64,000 nucleotides of DNA from Cladorrhinum sp. PSN259. Taxonomy: Eukaryota; Ascomycota; Sordariomycetes; Sordariales; Podosporaceae. The stretch is taken from the NCBI GenBank assembly GCA_033725935.1, contig MU867095.1, positions 248,001 to 312,000 on the forward strand. The letters are read 5' to 3'. Positions 1 to 12,468 of the stretch are shown one piece after another. Position 1 is the stretch's first letter. Each line of letters starts with the position of its first letter. A program made the position numbers and the translations under genes. Under the pieces are notes generated by a model. It was not told the DNA's origin, did not search any database, and was given only the letters and a program-made list of their open reading frames with translations.

Positions 1-769
1 TTTCTCTATTTTCTCTTTTTTATCGTTAGCAGTCAGCCACCAGTTGCGCCAACTGCGTGCTCAACAGTCTCACAACCATTGGCCGCTCGATTTTCTCAAA
101 GATCAATATTACAGGGTGGGAAGACCAAGTGGTCTAGACTAGTAACTCCTCGCTCTATGCTAATTATATATAACCGTACATCCTTGCGGCCTTGTACTCT
201 CACGGTATAGCTTGAGTTCTTATCGCTTACCCAGGGAGGCACGGGAGGCATATCGCTCCCGCCTCCCGAGACAATGAGCCCACACCACCTCGGTGACTCC
301 TCGTCTTCCTTTAAAACAACATGGCGAGTGGTCTGGCCATTCGGTGAGCCAGATATCTTTCCGGTTGGGCAGGTACAGTCAGGGGCATACAACCCCGCAA
401 CCCTGGTACTCGGGCTGCCAGTGAGCAGTGAAGATATATAACGTACGAGGCTCAGGTACTGCCTTAAGCCTTTGGGATAAACTATACCTTCAGTATTTCT
501 TACAACAACGACAACAACACCAAAGTCGATTTAGCGATATTGAGAATATCTTTTTTAAAGTGCTTCATTCCAGTTGCAGTCCAAGTTGGATTGGCCTTCT
601 CAGTTATTTTTCATATTTTTTTCCTTGCATCTCTGTCATCCTTGTCAGTATGGACGCTCACTCAATGTCATTTAGTAGCGCTTCAACTAGGTACAAGACC
701 CCGAACAAGATATACCAGGACAGGGCACGGCATTTGCAGTTTGATAGGTCTCCGAGAAAACTAAGCATC
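1..769. other. Left-edge intergenic and promoter region
   Basis: I see no supportable gene here. The longer open frames start at TTG rather than ATG, or show no recognisable protein. The right end is the promoter and leader of the amine oxidase that starts at 770. Confidence 0.5.
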
Positions 770-2381
770 ATGGATAGAGTTCTGCAGGTATTTACAATCA
801 CTCATAAATAGGAGCCCACATATACGGTGAGACTGACACTGCTCAAAAGCTCGAAACTTTGGAACCAAGCAAAAGACCTCACATTGGTATTGTCGGTGCT
901 GGTTTCGCGGGTCTCAGATGTGCAGACATATTACTTCGATATGGCTTCCGGGTGACAATCTTGGAAGCCCGAAATCGTCTCGGTGGCAGGATATCTCAAG
1001 AAAGTCTCCCAAACGGCCAGTTGATAGATATGGGTGCCAACTGGATCCACGGCACCGAGGATAATCCCATCATGGATCTAGCCAGGGAGACGGGGACATC
1101 CACTAGTGCTGAATGGGCTGAGGAGGCGTTCGTATTTGACGAGTTCGGGGAGATGCTGCATCCCAAAGAAGCCGGAGAATATAGCAATATGATGTGGGAG
1201 ATTATCAAAGAAGCATCCGCACACTCCCGGGCACATCAACATGGGCCCGGGATTGACCCCGGCGAAACGCTCTGGGATTTCTTCCAGGAGCATGTTCCTA
1301 AGAAGATACCCAGCACCGAGAAAGATTATGAACAGAAGCGAAAGTTTGTACTCCAGATGGCGGATCTTTGGGGCGCCTTTGTCGGCAGCCCTGTTCAGAC
1401 TCAAAGTCTGAAGTTCTTTTGGTTAGAGGAATGCATTGAAGGAGGTAAGAAGGATTTTTCGGCAAGAATGCATTGGACAGTCATGTCTAACCGTCAACAG
1501 AGAACCTTTTCGCCACAGGGACGTACCGCAAGATCCTCGAAACAGTAGCGAAACCCGCCATCAACGGAGCCACCATCCGTCTCCAAACCCGCATCACCGA
1601 TATCCATGGGAAGACGGCTTCTTCTTCCGGAAAAGTCAGAATCAAAGCCGCCGACGACGACCAAATCTTTGAGTTCGATGAAGTAGTTCTCACCACGCCA
1701 CTAGGCTGGCTCAAGCAGAACCTGCAAGCTTTCCATCCTGCTCTCCCTCCTCGCCTCACTCAAGCGATCCAAAATATCGGCTACGGCTCCCTAGAGAAAG
1801 TTTACATCACCTTCCCCGAGGCGTTCTGGCTGAACCCAGACTCAACGGGCCGTCAATTCACGGGATTCGGCCAATGGCTTTTCCCTTCTTACGCCGCTGA
1901 CACAAACCCAGCCAGGTGGACGAACGAAGTAGTGGAACTGGCTTCCACAAAGGATGGGGCGCATCCTACGTTGCTGTTTTACACGTACGGTGATCAATCG
2001 AAGCATATAACTTCAAGTATTAGAGGGCTCAAGACAGAAAAGGAGAAACGGGAGTGGCTTGTGCGGTATTTTGAGCCTTATTACTCGAAGCTGCCTTGTT
2101 ATGATTCCAAGAGAGATGTACCCGTTGCGGCGGTAGCAACTGACTGGTCGGGGGATGAGTTGGCTGGTAATGGGAGCTATGCCAACTTTCAAAAGGGTCT
2201 GAGGGAAGGTGATAAGGACGTTGAGGTTATGAGGGCGGGCGTACCTGCCGAGGGGATATGGTTGGCTGGGGAGCACACGGCGCCGTTTTTAGCGTTGGGG
2301 ACTTCCACGGGGGCATATTGGAGTGGGGAGGGGATTGCGAGGAGTGTGGCTGGGAAGGTTTTGGGAAAGGCAGAGGTTTAA
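770..2381 (+). CDS. Flavin-dependent polyamine/amine oxidase (Fms1-like)
   Basis: Predicted 497-residue FAD amine oxidase of the polyamine oxidase/LSD1 family, which oxidises polyamines or related amines with release of H2O2. Exons: 770-787, 850-1444, 1501-2381. The N-terminal dinucleotide fold GAGFAG (residues 22-27) is followed by the ARNRLGGR FAD motif and the GANWIHG segment. The C-terminal FAD motif GEHTAP...GTSTGAYWSGEGIA is intact. Intron 1 (788-849) and intron 2 (1445-1500) are GT-AG. No ATG lies in frame upstream of the Rossmann fold within exon 2, where the open frame begins at a TTG, so I place the start in an 18-nt exon (MDRVLQ) at 770. That micro-exon is the least certain part. 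Substrate (spermine, spermidine or other) cannot be read from sequence. No signal peptide is visible. Confidence 0.85.
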
Positions 2382-2919
2382 GCTATTCGTATTGGAGGCT
2401 TTGAGTGGCGGGTACGGTACAAGCGGAAAGCGTAGTGGATTGTTGTCCAAAGGCGTTTGATTTACTTCATAGTAGCGGATTAGGGAACTGTATACTTTAT
2501 TGACTTGAGCAGGAAAAAATGGTAGGCATCCGTAGCTGCAAGCGGAAAGGTGCAGAATTGTTTTTAGGTACCACGTAGTTTAACGGCAGGATTGCAAGGA
2601 TGAAGGGGGGAGTTGTGTTTGTGCTGGGGATTCTGTCATAGGCAGAGTAGTGACTGTCATCCGTGACGATTTCATGTGCAGTGGTGCATGTCAGTCATCA
2701 GTGTGTGCATCATGGTCACAGCACATCATCGGCTGTGTGCTGATGCTGATGTCGCCTCACCCTATGTATCTTGCTGGTGCTTCCGTGAGCCGGGGGGGGG
2801 GGGGGGGGGGGGGTTGGGGTTGTTTTGGACGCCGATCGGCAAAAAAAATAGAGACAAAGTAGGCGGGCAAAAAATACAAAAGACAATAGTTCAATGGGTC
2901 ACCCAGNNNNNNNNNNGCG

Positions 2920-2995
<76 letters not shown>

Positions 2996-3004
2996 CCCCC
3001 CCCG

Positions 3005-3044
<40 letters not shown>

Positions 3045-4108
3045 TGCGTGCATTGTATTGCTAGCAGATAGGCACTCAAATTCGAGACAAGTGAGGCGGG
3101 AAAGAAAGTCAAATGACTTTAGTTGCAGTGGTCAGCCTGGGCTGTTTTATCCAGGTTCCCTCCAACCATGTACCGCGGTCTGCTGAGTTGTGCGAATTCC
3201 GCCACCGGTAACTTTGTACCTACATTTGCTGTACGAAAACTGAGTGTTCTTTTCAATGCTGTGCTCCCGTTTGTTGATGGCAAAAGGAATAGACGCATCA
3301 TGTTCATTTATTATATTTGAAAAAGAAAAGAAAAATGCTGCAGCGTTCCGAGTGACTCTTTTGGCCTTGAAGAATGTGGCCCTCATGCAAGGTCGGTAAA
3401 TGTGGCTGCCGAAAGTGTCATTGACCAGCCATGGATCAAATGGCGGGGTGCTTCCTAACGAAACCCCCGGCAAGCCTTGCACGGAACCCTTGCCCGTCTC
3501 CACGCCCAGCATTGCGCTACGATAAGGCCGATCAACTGATTGGACCTTGATTGATTGACCAAGATGTCACGGGTCGCAAGTGGCACTCTCTCACTGCGCT
3601 CCCGTCTAACCCGTTCCTCACCACGTCAACTGCTTGCATGTACAGTGTACGGCGTATGGAGTACCAAGACGTGGGCTTGGACCGCTGCAGTGGGCATTGT
3701 AAGCCATCATCCTTTGAGACTGGAGAAACAAAGTTCTTTTCTCCTCCTTCCCAACCACACTTTCAGGTTGTATTATCTTGTATTATCTGACTTTTGGAAA
3801 TGCCACTGATAATGCTCGCCCCAACATGATATTTCCCCGCAATCCCACCTCATTCCCATCCCCGTCACCCGTGCCTAGCCTGTTGGACAACACCTTAACG
3901 ACTGGCCGCCAGTCTGAGTCTGGCTCGCCAGACAACCGGTAGATCTCGCAATCCCTTCTTTCTGAAAGGGGGGTTTCGGGGGATACTAGTTATTCTCTTT
4001 TACTACCTTGAACTTATTTCATCACACTCGCTGTTGACTGCGCCGACCATCACTGTTTATCCATCACTGATCACCGGCGACCGATAAGCGATAACGCTGC
4101 CGCCCACC
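2382..4108. other. Intergenic region holding N gap 1 and the ATG2 promoter
   Basis: Contains the 3' flank of the amine oxidase, a 22-nt G run, an N gap and a C run (listed separately), then about 960 bases of ordinary sequence leading into ATG2. Open frames over the gap encode only poly-Gly or poly-Pro and are not genes. Confidence 0.7.
2792..3044. other. Assembly gap 1 with flanking homopolymers
   Basis: A run of 22 G (2792-2813), then 93 bases of low-quality-looking sequence, ten Ns (2907-2916), then an almost pure C tract (2920-3044, broken by only two isolated G). The 93 bases left of the Ns resemble the sequence right of the C tract at matching distance from the homopolymer. Both probably represent one locus read twice. 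Confidence 0.85.
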
Positions 4109-7100
4109 ATGGCGTTCTTCTTCCAGTCCTTCCGCCAGTCGCTGATGCCAAAACAGCTGTTGCGGTATGCGCTGAAGCGGTTGGATCTGTTGGACGAAAC
4201 CGCGCTTGATTTGGACAACCTCGACTTTGCTCTAGGCCGAAATACGGTGCTGGAATTTCGAGATGTCGGGCTTGTGCTCCAGGTATGGAAGCGCCTTCGA
4301 AACTCCATCCATCGATTCAGACTAGCCTGTTTTCGAGCGCAATCAGGATGGAAAGGTGTGGGAAGCTAACTTGGGTTCAATAGAAATTGGAAAAGCTCCT
4401 TGAGCTTCCCCCTAGTTTTTCCATCCAGAAGGCGAAAGTCCTCGTCCTCCGAGTTACGGTCCCGATGGACTTCTACACGAGCCCCATCGTCGCCGAAGTT
4501 GATGGTGTTGACGTCAGGGTGAGGGTGGCATCGAAGGAAGAGTTGGACCAACAGAAGCAAGAAAACAAGAAGCGGAGGAAAAGTAAAGACGATGTTGAGG
4601 TCGTGCCAAACGCCGCCGATCTTGCTCAGTCGTTCCTCGAGACACAGCCTGTGGCAGACAAGAAGGAGCTCGAAGAAGCCCTCGCCGCCGAATCACAAGA
4701 TTTAGGGGCATCAATATCAATGGGAAGTGAATCGGGGAGCGATGATGGGTTGGCGTACGGTACCGGTCAGGCTCTGTCACTACCTGCATTTCTTACCGAC
4801 TTCCTGCAGGGTATCGTTGACAGGATACAAGTTCGTATCCAGAGTGTGAACTTTCAGGTCGATATGGAAGTCCCGGTTGATGCCAATACTTCAACTCCTG
4901 AGCTCGTAACATTTCAGTTGTCGTTAGACAAGGTAAATGTCGAGGGAGTAACTACTCCAGGGGACAGCTCCGAGGATCGCCCAGCAATCATCCACAAGGA
5001 AGGCAAACGACATGTCCTTCTTGACAATATTCGAGCATCACTCATCTCAGAGGCAAATTTCTTTTCGTCACTAGTGCCATCTCCATCGATGCCTTCCTCA
5101 GCAGCCTCCTACTCATCACTCACATCCGAAGCGCCCACATTTCCTCACCCATTTGGCTCAGGGGCTAGCACACACTCCGGTTCGGTAGGTTCTGATGATC
5201 TTGCGCAAAGCCATTACCAGCTACAGGACAGTGAGGCTGCTTTGAATATACCTTACGATTTCGAGCCAAACGATCGATACGACGACCCCGAGGACCAGCA
5301 TTCGCCGAATTCCACGCCGAGGGCTTCGGTTTATCAAGATGCTCCACCATCAGTATCCAAGCGACAAGCTCAGTCGACAATAATAGAACCCGGTGTGTCC
5401 GAGTGGGAGCCCCCAGAACGAGAAGCTCAGTCAGAGCCTTTCTTAAGGGCTCCAGACGGTTTTGCAATTACGCGATCGCTTTCTCCGTCCGGATCATTAG
5501 GTTCTGAGTCGGCAAGAAGCAACAGTTCAGGAGGAACAGCGGCAGATGATCTGGCCGAGTCACATCTTTACAGCCATGAGGATGCAGAGAGCATGTACAT
5601 GAGTGCTTTTTCACAAACGGGGGCTTCAAGACTACAATCAGCAATGCCGGGATCATGGCATGACGAGACCGAGGATTCTGCTGAGACGAACAATGAGTCT
5701 GATCCTCCCAAGAGCATTACCACGTCACATCAATATTCCCCTCCGTTAGAACCAATCCGCGGCGAAGGCCTCCCTGAAACCTCATTCCTGGAATCTGCTC
5801 CTCAGCGGGAGCCATCACCCGTGCCGTTCGACTCCGGAAATTCTATGCTTGCAGAGGAGCAACCCCAAGTTCAAGAACCCGAACCCCAGCAAGATGATAT
5901 ACCGACGCCTCGGGGGCCTACCCGCTTAGTAAAAGAGATTGTTTCACTCAGTTCTATCTCCGTATATCTACCCTCAACAACACACCAGCACATTCACGTC
6001 ACAGCCCCCGACCTCGGGAAATCGCACCCAGACCTCCCCGGCGCTTTCTCGGTTTATTCGGCTAGATCAGAAAGCCTTTCTCAGTCACGGTTGCCCGCAA
6101 TTCCAGAACAAGCACCCCATGATCGATCCATTGAGATCATATTAAAGCCTTTAGAAATCAGGTTCGATGCCTCAATTGCTTTTCTGCTTGCCATGGTGGT
6201 TGGTCGTTTGCTAGAGGCGCTACAGAGCGAACCCAACGACGCAGCCGACTCAGCAACATCCAAACCGGAATCCAAGACGCCGGATGTGAACGTTGTGGTA
6301 GAGAAGCTGTCGGTACAGTTTTTGGAAAAACTTATAGGAGTAGCTGATCTTCCCCAGAGGCATTTTGAGAAGGGAACCTCCGAATTCAACCCAGATGTTT
6401 TGCTCCAGGCGAACCTGGTGGACCTTAGGGCCTCAGTTTCCACCAAGGATGCGAAAACAGAGACCAATCTCAGCATAGAAAAGCTGTTATTTGGTTATGG
6501 AAACGACGACATGATCTCGTTTGACCGCTCCGTCCAGATGTACGAGTCAACTATCAGCAAGTTCCCATCTCCTGGGCAAGATGTTTCGGTCAAGGTGTCG
6601 ACGAGAGCTGGGGAGTCTCGAGTTGACATCAGCACACTTCCCATGCATATTAAGCTGGACTTGCAGAGGCTTGACGAAACATTCAGCTGGTTCGGAGGGC
6701 TGAGCAGCTTCCTTAATATGGGATCATCGATATCCTCGAATGCCTCGAGAAACGCAAAAGCCCAAACGAAAGACGTTCAAAAGCCGAAAGGAGTCCGGTT
6801 TGAAGCGCCTATCGACCCGAATGATCGCACTGCAGCTAAGGAGAACAAAATAGACCTGCGCATCAATGGTCTTCGGGTGGATGTTATCGGTCGAGATTGC
6901 AGTGTAATACTGAACACCAGTGCTCTCAAGCTGATCAACAGAGGAGAAGGAATGGGCATTCACTTCAGCAAGATAAGACTGACGGGGCCATACCTGAGGA
7001 ACTCGGGAGCGGAAGCTCCTGTATTGGTTGAAATTCTAGATACGAGGCTCGAGTTCATCCAGACACCACGAGGCAAAGAGCTTGAGAGGCTCATCGAGCT

Positions 7101-10100
7101 CATCACACCGTCCAAAATCAAGTTTGATGAAAATGAGGACGAAATCATGGTTGATATGCTGCTTGCGCAAAGACGAAAGGGCTCCGTGCTCTCTCTGAGC
7201 GTTGGAAAGGTCTTGGTTGATGCTAGATTGCAGCAGTTGAGCTGTCTTCCAAGTCTGGCTGAGGATCTTGCTAAGCTCGGGACCGTTGCCAAGTACCTCC
7301 CCGAGGACGATCGACCAGGGTTATTGACCCTCACTCACGTAAAGAGTGTCGAACTTGGAGTTGACGTGGGGGGCCGCTTCGGGGTTGTTCAGACTGGTTT
7401 ATCAGACCTGGAGGTAGCCTACATTACGGTGCCTTCTCTAGTTGCTGTCGCTGTTGGCGGTATTACTGTTACTCGAAACCAGATCGAGGAGCTTGTTGGT
7501 ACACCGCCGCCCCCCACAGGAAGCTCGCCACACAGGCCGCCTGTATTGATGATGAGGATGATCGACGACATCGAGCCTGCTGTCAAGGTGATATTGAACG
7601 GGTTGAATGTGGAGTATCGGGTTCCCACCATTATGGATGTACTGGATCTGTCCGAAGATGCCACGCCGCAAGACTTTGAGGCCAGTCTCGCCGCCTCCGT
7701 TGCGAACCTTGGTGACCATGCTCATACTGCTATCAAAGGGGCGCCATTGGTATCGCCATCACCGGAGGCGAACAAGAGCTCCAAGCCCATCAAGGTTGAC
7801 GTAGGCTTCCGAGATTGCATGATCGGTTTGAACCCCTTGGGATTAACGTCCAAGCTGACTGTGGTCCTGACGGACGCGCACCTTGATGTGACACCTGGAA
7901 AACAGGAGACAGTCCACGCAGTTTCATCGCTTAAAAAGGCTTCGATTCTCTTGATAGATGATGTCTCAATTCTTGACGCACCTGGTGCTCCATTCGCATC
8001 GTCTCGCCAGTCGCAAGTCGCGCCTTCGAAACGAGTTACAGACCTTTGCGCAAAGGGTTACGTCAACATCTGCCAGATCTCTGCGGCAAAAGCCACGGTG
8101 AGAACCTTCAAGGACGAGAGCAGCGGAACTCAGGTCGAGGTTGATGTACACGATGATCTCTTGATCATTGAGACGTGCGCCGATTCGACACAAACGCTTA
8201 TAACACTAGCGAACGCTTTGAAACCGCCAACACCACCGAGCAAGGAAATCAAGTACAGAACGACTGTCGTACCCGTTGAAGACATGCTCGCCTCCATCAC
8301 CAATGACGCATTTGGCAGAGCCGAAGGGGACTACGACTTTGATAAAGACTTTGAGATTGACCAGTCACTTGGCGGTGACACCGATAGCGAACAAGACTAC
8401 TACGGTGGGCAGAACGACAGCCCTCTAAATCTTGATTCCCAGTTTTACGATGACGAGGATACGATTCAAGAGGAGCTGTTCGATGCCACGGCTCAGTCAC
8501 CCGAGCTCAGCGGTACGAGAGTCGAAGACACGGCTGATGGTGTGCTCCTTAGCACTGCCGAAGTTGATATGGCTAGCAGCACAAGTGATTTGTCGATCAA
8601 CGAGAACTACTTCGAGCAACGATCCACGGTTAAGGGCACAGCACACCGCTGGGATTCTAGGAAGAACAGGTATGACGAGTCCGGCGACGTCAAGGTTGAA
8701 CGCAGCCCACTCAAAGTGTGTGTCCGCGATGTTCACGTCATCTGGCACTTGTTTGATGGCTATGACTGGGCGAGGACTCGAGAAGTCATTACCAAGGCAG
8801 TTCAAGAAGTAGAAACCAAAGCATACGAACGACGGGCTCACGCGGACCGCAGGTCTGGGTACGAACAAGAGCTCGACGAGGAAGAGATTGTGGGCGATTA
8901 TCTCTTCAATTCTATTTACATCGGGATCCCGGCGAATCGCGACCCTCGGGAGCTCGCCCAGGCCATCAATAATGACCTACAGGACATGAACGATACTGAG
9001 TCGATTGCTACGACTGCTGTTACTACTACGACGCTCCGTGCTGCCGGTCATCATCGCTCTCGCGCCAAGAACCTGAAACTTAACAGGAGCAAGCGCCACA
9101 AGATCACGTTCGAGCTCAAGGGCGTGAACGTCGACGTCGTGACCTTCCCGCCAGGCGTTGGCGAGACTGACAATTCAATCGATGTCAGGATTAATGACCT
9201 GGACGTCTTTGATCATGTTCCCACATCGACTTGGAGGAAGTTCGCCATGTATGATCAAGATGCTGGCGAGCGAGAAATGGGTTCAAACATGGTTCATCTC
9301 GAAATGCTCAACACCCGGCCCGTTCCTTCCATGCCCGCATCTGAGATCGTTCTCAAAGTCTCAGTCCTGCCATTGAGATTGCATGTTGACCAGGATGCAC
9401 TCGACTTTATAACCAGGTTCTTCGAGTTCAAGGACGATTCAGTTCCCGTTCATTCTTCTCCTAGCGATATTCCTTTCATTCAGCGGGCAGAGATCAATGA
9501 TATCCCGGTCAAGCTGGATTTCAAGCCGAAGCGTGTTGACTATGCCGGTCTCCGCTCGGGTCATACGACAGAGTTCATGAATTTCATGATTCTCCAGGAG
9601 TCGCGGCTCGTCCTCCGGCATGTCATTTTGTATGGTGTGTCTGGGTTTGACAAGATGGGTATTCAGCTTAATGATATCTGGACGGATAATGTCAAGCGGA
9701 CGCAACTTCCTGGTATCTTGGCTGGTCTGGCGCCTGTGCGATCACTCGTCAATGCTGCCAGCGGATTCAGAGACCTGATTGAGATTCCGATCACGGAGTA
9801 TCAGAAGGATGGCCGAATCGTTCGGAGTATCAGAAAGGGTGCGACGGCTTTTGCAAAGACTACTGGGACGGAGGTGGTCAAGCTGGGAGCTAAGCTTGCT
9901 CTTGGAGCTCAGTCTGCTTTGCAAGGGGCTGAAGGATTGCTTGTCAAATCGCCCGGTGAATCCAGTTCTTCTGCGGCGGCCGCCGCGAGTGGTGGAGATG
10001 ATTGGGATGAAGGCGATTATGATACTGAAGAGGGCGATAAACAGATCAGTCTGTACGCAAACCAACCTTTGGGCATCGTTCAGGGCATGAGGGGCGCGTA

Positions 10101-10409
10101 TGCTAGCCTAGCTAGGGATCTGGCACTAACGAGGGACGCGATCATTGCTGTGCCTGCCGAGGTGATGGAAAGCACGAACGCTCAGGGGGCGGCCAAGGCT
10201 GTGCTGAAGCGGGCACCGACAATTATCTTTAGGCCAGCTATTGGAGCAACGAAGGCGCTGGGGCAGACGCTGCTCGGGGCGACGAATAGTTTGGATCCTG
10301 AGAATCGGAGACGAGCTGAGGCGGTAAGTTGTTTTCTTTTTATACTTCTACTAGATGCTGATGTGGGCTGTTGCTAATATGACGATGACAGAAATACAAA
10401 AAAGCCTGA
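4109..10409 (+). CDS. atg2: Autophagy-related lipid transfer protein Atg2
   Basis: Predicted 2043-residue Atg2, a bridge-like lipid transporter of the VPS13/chorein group that works with Atg9 and Atg18 at the ER-phagophore contact. Exons: 4109-4282, 4384-10323, 10392-10409. The N-terminal chorein-type region starts at ATG 4109 (MAFFFQSFRQ..., 58 codons) and continues across a 101-nt intron into KLEKLLELPP. A long disordered, Ser/Pro-rich stretch covers roughly residues 230-560. The Cys-Ala-Asp motif that names the ATG2_CAD domain is present as ETCADSTQTL (Cys about 1323). The C-terminal amphipathic region (about 1780-2035) is intact. The last exon is tiny and codes only KYKKA. The length is normal for filamentous fungi. 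It converges on VAC7. Confidence 0.95.
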
Positions 10410-12468
10410 TTACGTAGTGTTTAAGTGCGAATACCGCGAGAGAGGAGAGAGCAACAACAGTAGACAAAGGAAACGAAGACACATGAAAAGACGAGACAAG
10501 CAGAAGTATGCAGCATTGTAAACGGATCAGGGAGGCCGGCGCTGGGTTCAATTCTTATTTGGTTTCTTTTAATCGCTCGTTTCTGGACCAGTTCGGCGTT
10601 TGGGTGAAACTCTTCTACAACTATCACTGCGATAACCAAGAACAATCGACAAGTCGAGGACACACAAAGTGTGATGGATGAACGAATGGATTTTGGTTTT
10701 CACTTTTAAATCTGATTTTTTGGGGGGGGTTGAGGATGGAGGTATTTTTTCCTAGTTCAACTTTTTTACTTCGATATTGGAGTGTAGGATGGATGAGAGG
10801 TAACGATTACAAGATATACCTAGTTTATTAGTGCGGTAGATGGATGATGATGACGCATCGCTAGATGGCAAAGATTGATATTTCGAAGAAAGTTCTCAAC
10901 AGGAGCATTTTTATTAAAGACTTGTTTCTTTTTTTCTTTTCGTGTCCTTTTACTTTTTTTTTGGGGGCATTTTGGTGTTTTTATTTTTTCTTGTTTCTTC
11001 TTTATTCATATTTTCCCTCGATATTTTTACATCCTTAATTCTCGCAACAGAAGGGAAAAGAATCCCCTAGGTAAAGAGCATAATAGGGAGGTTTATTGCC
11101 TCATTCAAGGCAGCAGAACTAGAAAGCAGAAGAGGAGTACAATGCAAAGCAAATTAAAGGCTTCTATCATAACAAGAGGACTCTGAAGGCCTGAAGGACC
11201 ATTTTATACATAACTCTATAGAGAAATAAACGAAGCTGAGCTTGACAGATTTTTTTACGGTCTAAAAATATGACGAGATGTGTCTTTTTTTTTTTATAAT
11301 TATGGGAAAGAAGAGCTTGGTTTCACTACGCACCATCATTCCTGCTATCAAAAGATTAAATCGAGGCTCCTCATAACGTTGTACAGTGATGATCTGCACT
11401 TAATAATAAACTCCGACTAATCTAAAGAGAGGGCTCGAGCTTAGGCGATTCGGAGTCATACATATCGATCATATCCATCTATATACACAACTTGATTATG
11501 TACAAAGTTGAATGCTTTAGAATGCATGAATCATGCGTGTCCCATGTGTTTCGTTTATCTTCTTAAGCTGTAAATTGATGGTATAATCAGAGAAATTTAT
11601 AGTGAAATGTGTATGTATAATGTATATGTTATTTAACATCTATACCGACAAGAACAAAAGGAACCATCATAATAGCTATAAACCACTTTTTCTCCTTTTC
11701 TTCTCCTTTTCCTCTGGGTTATCATAATTTATATATATAAAGAAGAAGAAAACAAAGTGAAACTCCTGCCTTTCTTTGCTACACTTCCTTGAACTGCCTT
11801 ACTGTAAGTTTTTAAAACCCCTTCCTCTCTCAATAAAATGTCGCTGGTTCGTGGTTTCCCTTTTTTCCCCTTTCCCTTCTTTGCCCCCGTGTTCCGCCTT
11901 CCTTCCCAATTCGCCGTGCTTTGCTGTCCGATTGATTGTTCTTAGTACTTTAAGCCAGTCAGGTATTTTAAACAAAGTTCCAAAAAGAATCTTCCCGATC
12001 CAAAAGAAACGCCCTTTCCTCCTCCACACCAGAAAAGTTATAGTTTTTATATAATTCCAATGTTCCCGGCCCTTCAAAACCTTGCGCTATGCTTATCGAA
12101 ATAGAAAAAGCTTGAAATGAAACCTGCTTTAAGTAGAAAACCAAAACACCCTCCAAAGAAGAGTTGAGTGGGGGTTATACAGAGTCTATATCAATAATCA
12201 CACTCATACACACATGCCTCGGCACCGCACCAGAGAGAGAGAGAAAAGAAGGGCCGGTTTTCATGACAAGATACACATTCAAAGAGAAGAGAGAGATCAA
12301 AGAAAAAGAATTCAGAGTTTAAAATGAAATTTTGTTGCTCGTCGCTGTCCGCATGGCTCAAAAGGCAGCATGCCAAAAAAGAGTTTTCATCAAGAATATC
12401 GATGTATGTTGTGTGTTGTTGCATTGTTATGTCGTCGTCGTTTATTGTGTGTTCAGTTCATTCATTAA
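10410..12468. other. Convergent intergenic region, ATG2/VAC7
   Basis: About 2 kb between the 3' ends of two convergent genes. It is AT-rich with long T runs (for example near 10920, 10960 and 11287) and a short GA repeat near 12231. I see no gene, tRNA or mobile element. The 3' UTRs of both neighbours must lie here. Confidence 0.6.

Noticed and set aside
96..392. 98-codon minus-strand frame at the left edge with protein-like composition
   Set aside because: It begins at TTG, not ATG. No domain is recognisable and no splice partner was found within the window.
428..811. 127-codon + strand frame upstream of the amine oxidase
   Set aside because: The first codon of the frame is not a plausible start, composition is random-looking, and it overlaps the promoter and first exon of the amine oxidase in another frame.
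2676..3112. Poly-Pro and poly-Gly open frames over gap 1 (and similar ones at 40971-41279)
   Set aside because: They are translations of homopolymers and Ns at assembly gaps, not genes.
10540..10570. GGGTTCAATTC, a possible tRNA B box after ATG2
   Set aside because: No T-stem pairing and no acceptor or anticodon arms around it.
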